Shown piece after piece: positions 1 to 10,579 of a stretch of DNA of 64,000 nt. The stretch is from the NCBI GenBank assembly GCA_937863205.1, contig CALMGA010000228.1:22899-86898 (forward strand), given 5' to 3'. Source of the stretch: an uncultured Beijerinckiaceae bacterium. GTDB taxonomy: Bacteria; Pseudomonadota; Alphaproteobacteria; Rhizobiales; Beijerinckiaceae. The stretch's first letter is position 1. Every line of letters begins with the position of its first letter. The notes below the pieces were generated by a model, which made no database searches, was not told the origin of the DNA, and saw only the letters and a program-made list of their open reading frames with translations. The position numbers and the translations under genes are program-made.

Positions 1-365
1 AGCCGGCGATGCCGCCGCTCCCGAGCCTGGAAGGGCAGCAGGGCGAGGTCATCAGCCATTCCGCCGTGTCCGCGCCCTCCAAGAAGCGGCGGGAAAAGGA
101 GGCTGCCGAACTCGCCGCCAGAAATGCGGCGCGCAAGGAGGTGGCGGGCAAACCTGCAGCCAACAAGGTGGGGGTCGGCATGGCGGCTCCGGCCAGCAAA
201 GGTCGTGCAGCCGGAGCCAAGCCGTCGGGCAAGAGCGAACCGGCGGGCAAGGCGGCCAAGAGCGAAGCCAAAGGCCCGATCAAGGCCGTCAGCAAGGGCG
301 CTGTCAAGAAAGCCGGGACTGGGGCGCCCGCCCGCAAGGCGTCCAAGGTGCGCCGACCGCGCTGA
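1..365 (+). CDS. C-terminal tail of a Lys/Ala-rich protein (5' end outside window)
   Basis: The frame is open from the first bases of the window to a TGA at 363-365, so this is probably the 3' end of a gene that begins upstream; an in-frame ATG at 9 need not be the start. The visible part is dominated by Ala, Lys, Gly, Ser and Arg, with repeated AKP/GKA/SKG blocks, like the disordered basic tails found on some bacterial nucleic-acid-binding proteins. No catalytic domain is visible, so the family cannot be named. It converges with the transporter gene ending at 412. Confidence 0.5.
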   Translation, partial: PAMPPLPSLEGQQGEVISHSAVSAPSKKRREKEAAELAARNAARKEVAGKPAANKVGVGMAAPASKGRAAGAKPSGKSEPAGKAAKSEAKGPIKAVSKGAVKKAGTGAPARKASKVRRPR

Positions 366-411
366 AACCTGCGGGGACATCAAGCCTTGCGAACGGCGGG
401 GTCGCCGGTTC

Positions 412-2781
412 CTATTCCGCCGGGTGCCGGCGCAAGCCGTGCGGCAGGCTGTAGAGATACATCGCGGTCGGGCGCAGGATGAGGAGGTCGGCGACCAGCG
501 CGGCCATCATCGCGAAGGCCGACAGCCAGCCGAACAGGCGCAGCATCGGCAGGTTGGAGAAGGCGGTCACGGCCAGACCGCAGGCCAGCACCACCGAGGT
601 CAGGATCAGCGCCGGCCCGACCAGGATCGTCGCCCGCTCCACCGACAGAGCCGCGTTGACGCCGGGCTTCTCCTCCAGCCGCAGCCGGTTGAGGAAGTGG
701 ATGGTGGCCGACAGGCCCAGGCCGAAGGACACGGTCAGCGCCACCACGCTGGCGAACTGCAGTCCTTCCCCCATCGCCCAAAGCAGGCCGCCCGAGGCGA
801 CGATGGGGAAGATGCCCGGCATGATCGACAGCAGCATCACCTTCCACGAGCGGAAGGCGAGGCCGATGAAGGCGGCGACGAAGACGATCTCGATCGTCAG
901 GAAGCGCGACAGCCGGTCGATCATCGCCGCCGAGTTGCGCGATGCGATCACGGCGAGGCCGGTCACGGCGATGTCATACCCCTTGTGCTCGGCGCGCACC
1001 GCGTCGAGGCGGTGGTCGAGATCGTCGACGGTGGGCAGCAGCTTGCTCGCATCCTTGTCGGGAATGCGGCCCGACACCAGCACCGACATCTTGTCGGCGG
1101 CGACGAAGCGGCGGAGGAGGGGCTCCGGCAGGTAGCCGACGTACTTCTTCAAAGTCTCGATGTCTTCGAGGCCGAGCTTCTGGCTCAGCCAGTCGCGCAA
1201 CGTTTGCAGCGAGAACACGTTGCCGATGCCGGGCTCGCTTGCCGTCACGCGCTGCACCGCCGCGATGGTGGCGAGCGTATCGCTCGAGTACAGCGTCTGC
1301 CCCGGCGGGAACTGGATCAGCACGTCGATCGGGTTGGCGCCGGTGAGCTTGCGGTCGAGCGTGCCGTTGGCGGTGGTAGCCTGCTGGTTGTTGGGCACCT
1401 GGTCGGCGAGGCGGTAGCGCGGCTGCAGGGTCGAGTAGATGACCGACAGGCCCACCACCACGGCGATGCCGATGAGGCTGTAGAGCCCGGGACGGCCGAC
1501 CATGCGCTCGGCGATCCAGCCGCAGAAGGTGCGCAGCGCGTTGATCGCGGTATCAGCGCCGGCGGTGGAGCGGGCGAGCTTTGCTTCGCCGCGGATCAGG
1601 GTGACGGCGAGCAGCGGCAGCAGCACCAGCACGGTGACGAGCGCGATGAAGGTGGTGAGCAGCCCGGCCTGGCCGAAGGTCTTGATGAGGTCGCTGTCGG
1701 AAAACAGCAGCGCCACGAACGACACCATGGTGGTGGTGTGGGTCAGCACGCAGGCCGGCCCGACGACCGCGATGGCGCCGCGGATCGCCTGCGCCTTCGA
1801 ATTGCCGGCGACGAGCCGGTCGCGGATGGCGAAGGTCAGCTGCATCGAGTCCGAGAACGAGATCACCATGATGAGCGGCGTCATCACGTTGAGGAAGATG
1901 TTGAGCTGGAAGTCGAGCCAGCCGAGCGCGCCCACTGAGATCAGGATGGCCACCAAGGGCGGCGCCGCCGCCACGATCATGAACGACACGCGCTTGAAGA
2001 ACAGGATGGCCACGAGGCAACCGGCAACGAAGCCGATGGCGTTGTAGGTGATGCGGTCGCTTTCCACCGAATTGTGGATTTCGAGCTGCATCACCGGCAC
2101 GCCGGCCAGTTCCGCCTTGAGGTCGGAGCCGGCGAGGTCCTCCGCCATCACCTTGCGGATCTCCTTCACGATCGGGCCGGAGCGGCTGCTCTTGGCGACC
2201 TCCGGGTTGAGCGCCAGCACGATCAGGGCGAGGGTGCCGTCGGGCGAGATCAGCTTGCCGTTGATCAGCTCGTTGGCGCGCACCTTGGCGACGACATCTT
2301 GGTACTCGGGGCCTTCCGGCAGCGGCTCGGGGAAGAGCGGCGGCGGGATGGTCTGCCCGGCCTCGGGCGGCTGCCGTGCCGAGAACATCGACAGGATCGA
2401 TCGCTCTCCCTCGACGAGCTGGAGGTCGGTGACGAGGTCGCGGATCTTCTGGACGTTGTCGCGGGCGAGCAGGTTCTGGCCCGTCACCACCACCAGCACG
2501 TCGTATTCGCTCGACGGGAAGTTCTTCACCACCGCCTCGTACTGGCGGAACTGCGGCGTGTTGGAGCGGAACAGCTGGGAGAGCGAGTCGTCAACCGTGA
2601 GCTTGCCGATGCCGAAAGCGGCGAAGATCGCCACCGCCGCGAAGATGAGGCCGACGATCAGCGGCGCTTTCAACGATACGAGGCCGAGGCGCTCCGTGCC
2701 GAAGGCAAGGGCCGGCAGGCCGCGATCGGGCGTGCCGGTGCCCGATTCCGAGGATTGGACTTCGCTTTCGACGCCGTGCAT
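412..2781 (-). CDS. MMPL/RND-superfamily transporter
   Basis: Predicted 789-residue inner-membrane exporter with the two-fold RND/MMPL layout. TM1 lies at about residues 39-59, followed by a periplasmic domain of roughly 180 residues, a TM bundle at about 245-400, a second periplasmic domain, and a last TM bundle at about 620-770. The first bundle carries S-D-S in ISFSDSMQLTF, the position of the acidic residue proposed for proton relay in this superfamily. I chose the ATG at 2781 over the one at 2811 because a strong purine-rich site (GAGGGAG) sits just before it. Members export lipids, hopanoids or hydrophobic compounds; the substrate here cannot be inferred. No membrane-fusion or outer-membrane partner is adjacent. 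An operator-like repeat lies upstream. Confidence 0.85.
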   Translation of the reverse strand: MHGVESEVQSSESGTGTPDRGLPALAFGTERLGLVSLKAPLIVGLIFAAVAIFAAFGIGKLTVDDSLSQLFRSNTPQFRQYEAVVKNFPSSEYDVLVVVTGQNLLARDNVQKIRDLVTDLQLVEGERSILSMFSARQPPEAGQTIPPPLFPEPLPEGPEYQDVVAKVRANELINGKLISPDGTLALIVLALNPEVAKSSRSGPIVKEIRKVMAEDLAGSDLKAELAGVPVMQLEIHNSVESDRITYNAIGFVAGCLVAILFFKRVSFMIVAAAPPLVAILISVGALGWLDFQLNIFLNVMTPLIMVISFSDSMQLTFAIRDRLVAGNSKAQAIRGAIAVVGPACVLTHTTTMVSFVALLFSDSDLIKTFGQAGLLTTFIALVTVLVLLPLLAVTLIRGEAKLARSTAGADTAINALRTFCGWIAERMVGRPGLYSLIGIAVVVGLSVIYSTLQPRYRLADQVPNNQQATTANGTLDRKLTGANPIDVLIQFPPGQTLYSSDTLATIAAVQRVTASEPGIGNVFSLQTLRDWLSQKLGLEDIETLKKYVGYLPEPLLRRFVAADKMSVLVSGRIPDKDASKLLPTVDDLDHRLDAVRAEHKGYDIAVTGLAVIASRNSAAMIDRLSRFLTIEIVFVAAFIGLAFRSWKVMLLSIMPGIFPIVASGGLLWAMGEGLQFASVVALTVSFGLGLSATIHFLNRLRLEEKPGVNAALSVERATILVGPALILTSVVLACGLAVTAFSNLPMLRLFGWLSAFAMMAALVADLLILRPTAMYLYSLPHGLRRHPAE

Positions 2782-2893
2782 CGGGCTCCCTCGATCAACC
2801 GATCGAAACATGCTGCGCGCGCCCGAGATGCCGGAGACAGGGCCGAAGCTCGTCCACCAAACCTCGACCGATGAGCCAGTCCCGCCGGGTCAC

Positions 2894-2914
2894 GGTACAC
2901 GTACCAGCCGGTAC
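2894..2914. promoter_or_regulatory. GGTAC/GTACC half-site cluster upstream of the MMPL gene
   Basis: Three alternating half-sites occur in 21 bp: GGTAC, two bases, GTACC, four bases, GGTAC. They form two overlapping inverted repeats about 115 bp upstream of the MMPL transporter start. TetR-family repressors commonly bind this kind of dyad upstream of efflux genes. No regulator gene adjoins it, so the binding protein is unknown. Confidence 0.35.
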
Positions 2915-3112
2915 AGGTATCTGCTCATAAACGGTGTAGCCGACCTGTGCTAGTGCGGCAACACGGCGGGTTCAAGCCGGGGAACGCCGGTGTTGCGCCG
3001 TAAAGCGGCCATCAAGGCTTTCTTTATCGGCTGGCCAAGATCGGCGAAGCGAGAGCAACCGGTGACGGCTCGTGAAGGCGAGGTGGGCTGCGTAGGATCG
3101 GGGGTTAGGATC

Positions 3113-3625
3113 ATGAGTTCCAAAGCATTTGCCGCCGCACGGCTGCGCCGCACCTGTCTGCGCACCGCCGTGCTGGCCGTGGCGCTCGGCGGCGGGTTCG
3201 GTCTCGCCGCCTGTTCCAAGACGCCGGAAGATCTCACCGCCAGCGCCGGCGCCGTACCCGGCAGCCCGCAGGACTTCGCCCAGAACGTCGGCGACCGCGT
3301 CTTCTTCGAGTCGGATTCGACCGACCTCACCCCGCGTGCCGAGGAAACGCTCAACAAGCAGGCCGCGTGGCTGCAACGCTACGACCGTGGCGCCATCACC
3401 GTGGAAGGCCACGCCGACGAGCGCGGCACCCGCGAATACAACTTCGGCCTCAGCGCCCGCCGGGCGGAGAACACCAAGCAGTACCTCGTCACCCGCGGAA
3501 TCGCGGGCTCGCGCATCCGCACGACCTCCTACGGCAAGGAGCGGCCGGTGGCGGTGTGCAACGACATCTCCTGCTGGTCGCAGAACCGCCGGGCGGTGAC
3601 GGTGATCGGCGAAGAACAGAGCTGA
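3113..3625 (+). CDS. pal: Peptidoglycan-associated lipoprotein Pal
   Basis: Outer-membrane lipoprotein that anchors the envelope to peptidoglycan, normally with the Tol complex during division. From the ATG at 3113 the product is 170 residues: a signal peptide, a lipobox LAAC with the acylated Cys at about residue 34, a short linker, and an OmpA_C domain at about 60-165. That domain contains the peptidoglycan-contact pattern NFGLSARRAENTKQYL. The open frame extends upstream to 2990, but that stretch is not signal-peptide-like. Unusually, no tolQRAB or cpoB gene is adjacent; the left neighbour is a divergent MMPL gene and the right flank is non-coding. Confidence 0.9.
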   Translation: MSSKAFAAARLRRTCLRTAVLAVALGGGFGLAACSKTPEDLTASAGAVPGSPQDFAQNVGDRVFFESDSTDLTPRAEETLNKQAAWLQRYDRGAITVEGHADERGTREYNFGLSARRAENTKQYLVTRGIAGSRIRTTSYGKERPVAVCNDISCWSQNRRAVTVIGEEQS

Positions 3626-4150
3626 CCCTGCCGCGGGCCGGCGATGGACCGATGGTGACAACGGCCTCCGTCGCGTGAGCTGTCATCGTGCTGCTCCGAC
3701 TCGCCGAGGCGCACCGAAAGGTTCGAAACCGCCGCGCGCCGTCCGGTTCACTGCTCTTGCGAGAAACTCCACCTACGAAGTTCGAGGGCGTGCGCGAGGG
3801 CGCTGCCACCACACCGCAGACACCGCGCTTCCAGCATCGACCTCGCATCGAATCGGGCAGCGGTGTCGGCACGAACGGCCGACTGCGGCAACTCAGGGCG
3901 CGGCTGAACGTCGTCGGACCTCTGAAGAGCCGGCCGGAGATCGGCTCCGGTGCGATGCTCTGAATTGTTGCGCGGCATCGGATTTGTGCGAAAACCGCTG
4001 CACCCTTTTCGGTCCGACGCTGAAGAACGCCTCGCGTTTTCCTGAGGCGAGCGAGGCGACGTTGTCGCTTGGCTGCGACAAGAGCTTCAGATCTTTCGTT
4101 CCGAATGCGGAAAGTTTCTTGCCGGGAGCAGCCGATCGATCGGCTTGGCG
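3626..4150. other. Intergenic region with repeat A1
   Basis: No convincing gene. ORFs here are short, in several frames and overlap the dispersed palindromic repeat at 3940-4021. Third-position GC bias is not sustained in any frame. Confidence 0.5.
3940..4021 (+). repeat. Dispersed palindromic repeat, family A, copy 1
   Basis: About 80 bp containing GCATCGGATTTGTGCGAAAA, then CCGCTGCACCC and TTTTCGGTCCGACGC. The ends (gcatcgga / tccgacgc) are near-complementary, and so are the inner arms (gcgaaaa / ttttcgg). Close copies lie at 19482-19564 (same strand) and 32152-32228 (opposite strand). All three are intergenic. The layout resembles the palindromic intergenic elements known from rhizobia and relatives, but the family has not been matched. 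Confidence 0.75.
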
Positions 4151-4360
4151 TCAGGCAGCGCCGCCATCGTCGGCTTCGTTGCTCTTCTGGGACGCGATCT
4201 GTCGGACGCGTCGCGGCAGCTCGCGTACCAGCGCGGTGCGCCGGAATGGCGTCATCTTCTTCCAGGCACGGATCTCGGGGATGGTCCGGCCGCAGCCGTG
4301 ACACCATCCCGTTCGCCCGTCGAACTGGCAGACCGAAATGCAGGGATCGTTGGTTTTCAC
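4151..4360 (-). CDS. DUF1289 family small cysteine-rich protein
   Basis: A 69-residue protein, GTG start at 4360. It has the DUF1289 signature: an N-terminal D-P-C-I-x-V-C, then W-C-x-G-C-x-R-T, followed by E-I-x-x-W (residues about 6-32). The four cysteines (C-x3-C, C-x2-C) suggest metal or Fe-S binding. Family members are widespread in Proteobacteria and their function is not established. Nothing indicates an operon; the flanks are non-coding on both sides. Confidence 0.85.
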   Translation of the reverse strand: MKTNDPCISVCQFDGRTGWCHGCGRTIPEIRAWKKMTPFRRTALVRELPRRVRQIASQKSNEADDGGAA

Positions 4361-4672
4361 GGCTCGGCTTCGACACGTCTCATCACGCGACCGGGGCAGA
4401 AACGGCGCGGCGACGGATGGGAAACAACCTAGAACATCGAACGGGAAGGTGCACGGCGCTTTTCAAGCGAACCCGACCCCACAGGACGAACCAAAGCTTC
4501 CGTTCCGCCCTGCCCGCCCCTCGCACACGAGGATCGAGCCTGCCTGCGCCGACTGGCGTGTTCGACCGCCGATCCTCGACTGCTTTAGATGGAATGCGTT
4601 ACGCCCGATTGCACGACGCAAAAACGAAATCTGCTTCGAATGCAACATGTGAGCGGGCTTGCGACAGGCTGC
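4361..4672. other. Intergenic region, no feature seen
   Basis: About 310 bp between the DUF1289 gene and the truncated regulator. Only short inconsistent ORFs; no tRNA, repeat copy or clear hairpin was found. Confidence 0.4.
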
Positions 4673-5330
4673 TCAGCCGGCGTCGCCCCGCCGCATCCCG
4701 TAACGTCCCAGCTTCTTGATGAAGCCGCCCCTCGACAGGCCGAGCCGCCGCGCCGCCTCCGACTGGTTGCCGCCGGTGTCGTCGAGCGCCCGGCTCAGCA
4801 TCCGCGCTTCCAGCGCGAGAACGGCCTGCTCCAGCGTCACGCCCTCAGCCGGCGGGCAGGCGACGGCGCGGTCGTCTCCGCAAGCGAACCGCAGCGTGTC
4901 GGCATCGACGACATTCTTCTCGGCGATGGCGGCGGCGGTTTCGACCACCGTGCGCAACTCGCGCACGTTGCCGGACCAGGACCGCTCCGCCAGGAAGGCG
5001 GACGCGTCCGCCGACAGTTTCGCTTTCGGAAAGCCTCGTCGGAGGAAGCAGGCGGCGAGGAGCGTCACGTCCGCGGGACGCTCGGCAAGGCTCGGGGTGC
5101 GCAGGATCATGCCGCGGAGGCGGTAGAACAGATCTTCGCGGAACGAGCCGTCCCGCAACATGGCATCGAGGTCGCGATGCGTCGCCGCCACCACGCGGAC
5201 ATCGGATCGCCGCTGCACCCGGCCGCCGACCTGCACGAAGGTCCCCTCCTGCAGGAAGCGCAGCAGCTTGACCTGCAACGGCAGCGGCATCTCGCCGACC
5301 TCGTCCAGGAACAGCGTGCCCTTGTCAGCG
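4673..5330 (-). pseudogene. 5'-truncated sigma-54-dependent Fis-family regulator
   Basis: Encodes only the C-terminal half of an enhancer-binding protein: the Walker B block GTLFLDEVGEMPLPLQ, the sensor segment (VRVVAATHRDL), the arginine region (FREDLFYRL), the helical lid, and a Fis-type HTH ending at the stop (GNQSEAARRLGLSRGGFIKK). Walker A, the GAFTGA loop and all of the sensory domain are missing. The reading frame stays open upstream, but homology stops at about 5330, exactly where a truncated gene on the other strand starts. An internal Met exists at 5290, but a product from there could not hydrolyse ATP. Confidence 0.85.
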
Positions 5331-5833
5331 CCGTGGTGCTCGCCTTCCTCGTCGCGCCCGGGGTCGGCTGCCTCGCGCTCGACCTCATCGCCGCCATCGC
5401 GGACCGGATGTCGGCCTCTCCCTCCTTCGACGTGGCGGCGGTCGTCTTCGTCCCGCTGGGCCTCGCCTTCGGGGCTTATCCCATCGCCCTGGTGTTCGGC
5501 GTACCGGCCTACCTGCTCGTTCGCGACTTCCGGGTCGACCTCATGGGGTCCGCGTCCGTGGGCGCGCTGGTGGCCACGGCGCCGTTCCTGCTGGCGTTCA
5601 TCGTATGGGGTTTCTCGCCTCGCGATCAGGCGACCGAACTCGCCTTCATCGCCGCAGTCGGGGCATCGGGTGCCGTGGCCGGCGTCGCCTTCTGGGCGAT
5701 GACCTTTCGCCGATTGCCGCGGCGGCCGAGGGTCGCGAAGGTCCCTGCATCAACGACGTCGCCCGAGTCCGCTTCGCCGCAGCATCGTTCGGTGGAGCCC
5801 CACGCTGCGGAGCCCTGGCGACTCACGTCGTGA
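5324..5833 (+). pseudogene. 5'-truncated membrane protein
   Basis: The plus-strand frame from about 5324 encodes four hydrophobic segments (beginning VSAVVLAFLVAPGVG; AAVVFVPLGLAFGAYPIALV; ALVATAPFLLAFIVWG; FIAAVGASGAVAGVAFWAM) and a basic C-terminal tail. Upstream, the same frame is only antisense to the regulator, so the natural 5' end and promoter appear lost. GTG codons at 5333/5336 or the ATG at 5408 could still start a shortened protein. The family was not recognised. It meets the truncated regulator at a single junction, which suggests one deletion removed both 5' ends. Confidence 0.6.
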
Positions 5834-5907
5834 TGCGCGGCCGAGGCGCCGACTGCGACCAACCTCGGCAGCACCCATTCCACACCGGCGACCAGCCTTG
5901 TCGAAGC

Positions 5908-5935
5908 GCGCCCGGACGCAACCGCATCCGGGCGC
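5908..5935 (-). terminator. Hairpin downstream of katG
   Basis: Perfect 9-bp inverted repeat (GCGCCCGGA / TCCGGGCGC) with a 10-base loop, 14 bp beyond the katG stop. There is no strong T-run, so it may act as an mRNA-stabilising or Rho-assisted end. Confidence 0.5.
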
Positions 5936-5948
5936 CATGTCGCCGCGA

Positions 5949-8339
<2,391 letters not shown>

Positions 8340-8419
8340 CTATGCTGCCGCGCCTGCCATCGGCAAGATCATAGCCATTTTCGAAGCAAAAGGAAAAGCC
8401 CTTCCATTCGATCGATGCT

Positions 8420-8434
8420 ATAGGCATCGCCTAT
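8420..8434. promoter_or_regulatory. Probable OxyR binding site in the katG-oxyR intergenic region
   Basis: The sequence ATAG-N7-CTAT at 8420-8434 matches the half-operator consensus described for OxyR (ATAGntnnnanCTAT). An imperfect further half-site (CGAT) lies 7 bp to its left. It lies 21 bp before the oxyR start and about 260 bp from katG, so binding could both autoregulate oxyR and activate katG. Confidence 0.6.
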
Positions 8435-8455
8435 GAGCAGAAATCAGCCGGCGTC

Positions 8456-9352
8456 GTGAACGTCCAGGATCTACGCTATCTCCTCGCCTTGGCGCAGCAC
8501 GAGAATTTCGGGCGGGCGGCAAGCGCCTGCGGCATCAGCCAGCCGACCTTGTCCGTCCAGGTCCGCAAGCTGGAGGAAGCGCTTGGCGTCACGCTGTTCG
8601 AACGCACAAGCAAGGGGGCTATGCGGACAGCCGCTTGCGAGCGGCTGATCGGCCATGCCCGCGTCGCGGTCGCGGAAACGGATGCGATGCTCGCCGTGGC
8701 GCGCAACCTCGGTGACCCGCTGGCCGGCCGTTTTCGGCTCGGCATGATCCCGACGTTGGCACCCTACCTCCTTCCCCTGATCTTCGACCCCATCCGCCAG
8801 GCGCTGCCGGCGCTTGAGGTCGAGCCGTGGGAGGATCTGACCCCGGCACTGCTGGAGCGCTTGCGGGCCCACGAACTCGATGCCGTTCTGCTGGCGACAG
8901 AGCCGGATGGGGCGGACCTGACGAGCCGGGCGCTCTTCGTCGAGCCGTTCCTCGCGGCCCTGCCGCCCGAGCACCCGCTGGCCAACCGCGCGGCCGTCGA
9001 CGAGGCGGATCTGGCGCGCGACATTCTTGTCCTTGCCGATGGGCACTGCCTGCGCGATCAGGCGCTGACCGCCTGCGGCGCGAGCGGTGCCCTGGGCGGC
9101 GCCATGCGAGCCGCGAGCCTCACGACGCTGCTGAACATGGTGGCCGCCGGCTACGGGACGACGCTGGTTCCCGGACTCGCCGCCGGCGCGGCGCAGGATA
9201 CCGGGCTCACGCTGCGTCCGTTGGCGGCGCGGGCGGGACGAACCGTGCGGATCGCCTCGCGCGCGCAGTTCGCGCGGCGCGCGGCAACCGAGGCGGTGGG
9301 CGATGTCATCGCGGCCCGGCTTCGCGGCTTCGCGGACGTGGCGGCTGTGTAA
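8456..9352 (+). CDS. oxyR: Hydrogen-peroxide sensor OxyR (LysR family)
   Basis: A 298-residue LysR-type regulator with an N-terminal winged HTH (LAQHENFGRAASACGISQP, about 11-30) and a C-terminal sensing domain. The redox pair is visible: Cys198 and Cys207 in GHCLRDQALTAC, spaced like Cys199/Cys208 of E. coli OxyR. It starts with GTG at 8456. A nine-codon mini-ORF (ATG 8433 to TGA 8457-8459) ends across this start codon, so initiation might be coupled to it. Divergent orientation to katG supports the assignment. Confidence 0.93.
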   Translation: MNVQDLRYLLALAQHENFGRAASACGISQPTLSVQVRKLEEALGVTLFERTSKGAMRTAACERLIGHARVAVAETDAMLAVARNLGDPLAGRFRLGMIPTLAPYLLPLIFDPIRQALPALEVEPWEDLTPALLERLRAHELDAVLLATEPDGADLTSRALFVEPFLAALPPEHPLANRAAVDEADLARDILVLADGHCLRDQALTACGASGALGGAMRAASLTTLLNMVAAGYGTTLVPGLAAGAAQDTGLTLRPLAARAGRTVRIASRAQFARRAATEAVGDVIAARLRGFADVAAV

Positions 9353-9869
9353 GCCGGCCCGGCCGGCGGAAGCGGGCATCCGCCGCGACGGGCGGCGCCC
9401 GCCTCCGGCGATGATCGAAGGCTTGCTGAAGCCCGGGGCGAAAGGCATGGCAGCGGACGACATCCTCATCGACGGCGCCACCAGCGACGCGGGGCGTCTC
9501 GGCGCCGTACACGCGGCGACGTCTTGGACCGCGCCCGGCGCTCGCGGATTGCGCCGAGCGGGTCGTTGCGCTCGCCACGGGTCACAAATCAGCGTGGAAT
9601 CGCGGCGGCCGCGCGTATCGTGTTTCACCTCCGCTATGCCGGCTGCATCGCGCGAGTTCGGGCTCTTGTTTCCGAAAGGGCTGCGAGGGCCCTGTCCCTC
9701 GCCATCCCGCGACTTTGCATGTGGTGGCGCGAAGAACAGGCCGAGGCCCGCGGAGGTTGGCGACCTCATCGGGCGAGCTGCCGATCGATCGAACGGCGGT
9801 TGCCAAGGTCGTGCGGCCGGCCTCATTTGCTGGAAATCGTTTCAACCATATCCCATCGAGGGCAGATCC
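9353..9869. other. Intergenic region, no gene seen
   Basis: About 515 bp between oxyR and the thiamine-binding-type gene. It begins with a GC-rich inverted repeat (GCCGG...CCGGC) after the oxyR stop. Long frames crossing it are inconsistent. I looked for a TPP riboswitch core and did not find one. Confidence 0.4.
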
Positions 9870-10157
9870 ATGAAGGTTGCCGCCGATCTATGCATCGTGC
9901 CGATGGGCGTCGGACCGTCGGTGTCGCCCTACGTCCGCGAACTCAAGGCGATCATCGAGGCAAGCGGCCTTACCGCCGTCATGCATCCCAACGGCACCAA
10001 CATCGAAGGCGAGTTGAACGACATCTGCCGCCTCGCCGAGCGCTGCGAGGCCAAGCTCGCGGAGATGGGTGTCCAGCGCACGTTCTTCACGCTGATCTTC
10101 TCGACCCGTCGGGACAAGGCGCAGTCGATGGCCGACAAGATCGCGGCGGTGTCTTGA
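9870..10157 (+). CDS. MTH1187/YkoF-type thiamine-binding family protein
   Basis: A 95-residue protein with the small alpha/beta fold of the MTH1187/DUF77 thiamine-binding family: an N-terminal strand with LCIVPMG, then S-x-S-P-Y-V, the block TAVMHPNGTNIEGE (about 34-47), and the conserved end FTLIFSTRRDK. I chose the ATG at 9870 because the family N-terminus starts there; the open frame runs far upstream without family similarity. Members usually form oligomers and some bind thiamine or its precursor, but no thiamine-transport genes are adjacent, so its role here is open. Confidence 0.75.
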   Translation: MKVAADLCIVPMGVGPSVSPYVRELKAIIEASGLTAVMHPNGTNIEGELNDICRLAERCEAKLAEMGVQRTFFTLIFSTRRDKAQSMADKIAAVS

Positions 10158-10333
10158 AGCCGCGACGCAAAGGCGAACGGATCTTGCAAGCGATCCTCCC
10201 AGGAACAGCCACCCCAACGACAGCCACACCTCGTCGCGGCTGGTCCAACGTCTAGGCAGCCAACCGCCGGCCGCCTCCCATAGACTCACTTCGTCATCCC
10301 TCTCGCACGACGAACAGCTCCGACCGAGGCACC

Positions 10334-10498
10334 ATGTCGCTCCTTGTCATCATCCTGATCGTGGTGCTGCTGTTCGGCGGCGGCGGGTATTACGGCTATT
10401 CCAGCGGCGGCTTCGGCCTGGGCGGGCTCGGCGGCATCGGCGGCCTGCTGATCCTGCTGCTGGTCCTCTACCTGGTTTTCGGACACGGCCGCATCTGA
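10334..10498 (+). CDS. Very small Gly-rich membrane protein
   Basis: A 54-residue ORF: hydrophobic segment (about residues 3-14), a Gly/Tyr/Ser linker (GGGGYYGYSSGGFGLGGLGG), a second hydrophobic segment (about 38-50), then a short polar end. The layout resembles the short DUF3309-type membrane proteins common in alphaproteobacteria, but the match is by look only. It is followed by the convergent molybdenum hydroxylase gene. Function unknown. Confidence 0.6.
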   Translation: MSLLVIILIVVLLFGGGGYYGYSSGGFGLGGLGGIGGLLILLLVLYLVFGHGRI

Positions 10499-10579
10499 GC
10501 AGGCCCGCGAAAGCTTGCCCGCGACTTGCCCAAACGACCCGCGCCCCTGCCGCCGACCGGCAGGCGGCGGAGCCGACGC

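Noticed and set aside
124..1938. A 604-codon plus-strand ORF
   Set aside because: It is antisense to the MMPL transporter and its translation is Arg/His/Asp/Gln-rich low-complexity sequence typical of a GC-rich antisense frame.
4589..5323. Full-length plus-strand protein of 414 codons including the membrane segment
   Set aside because: The first 240 codons are antisense to the truncated sigma-54 regulator, so the continuous frame is an accident of the junction.
9353..9869. TPP riboswitch upstream of the thiamine-binding-type gene
   Set aside because: The conserved CUGAGA core and second-arm sequence were not found.
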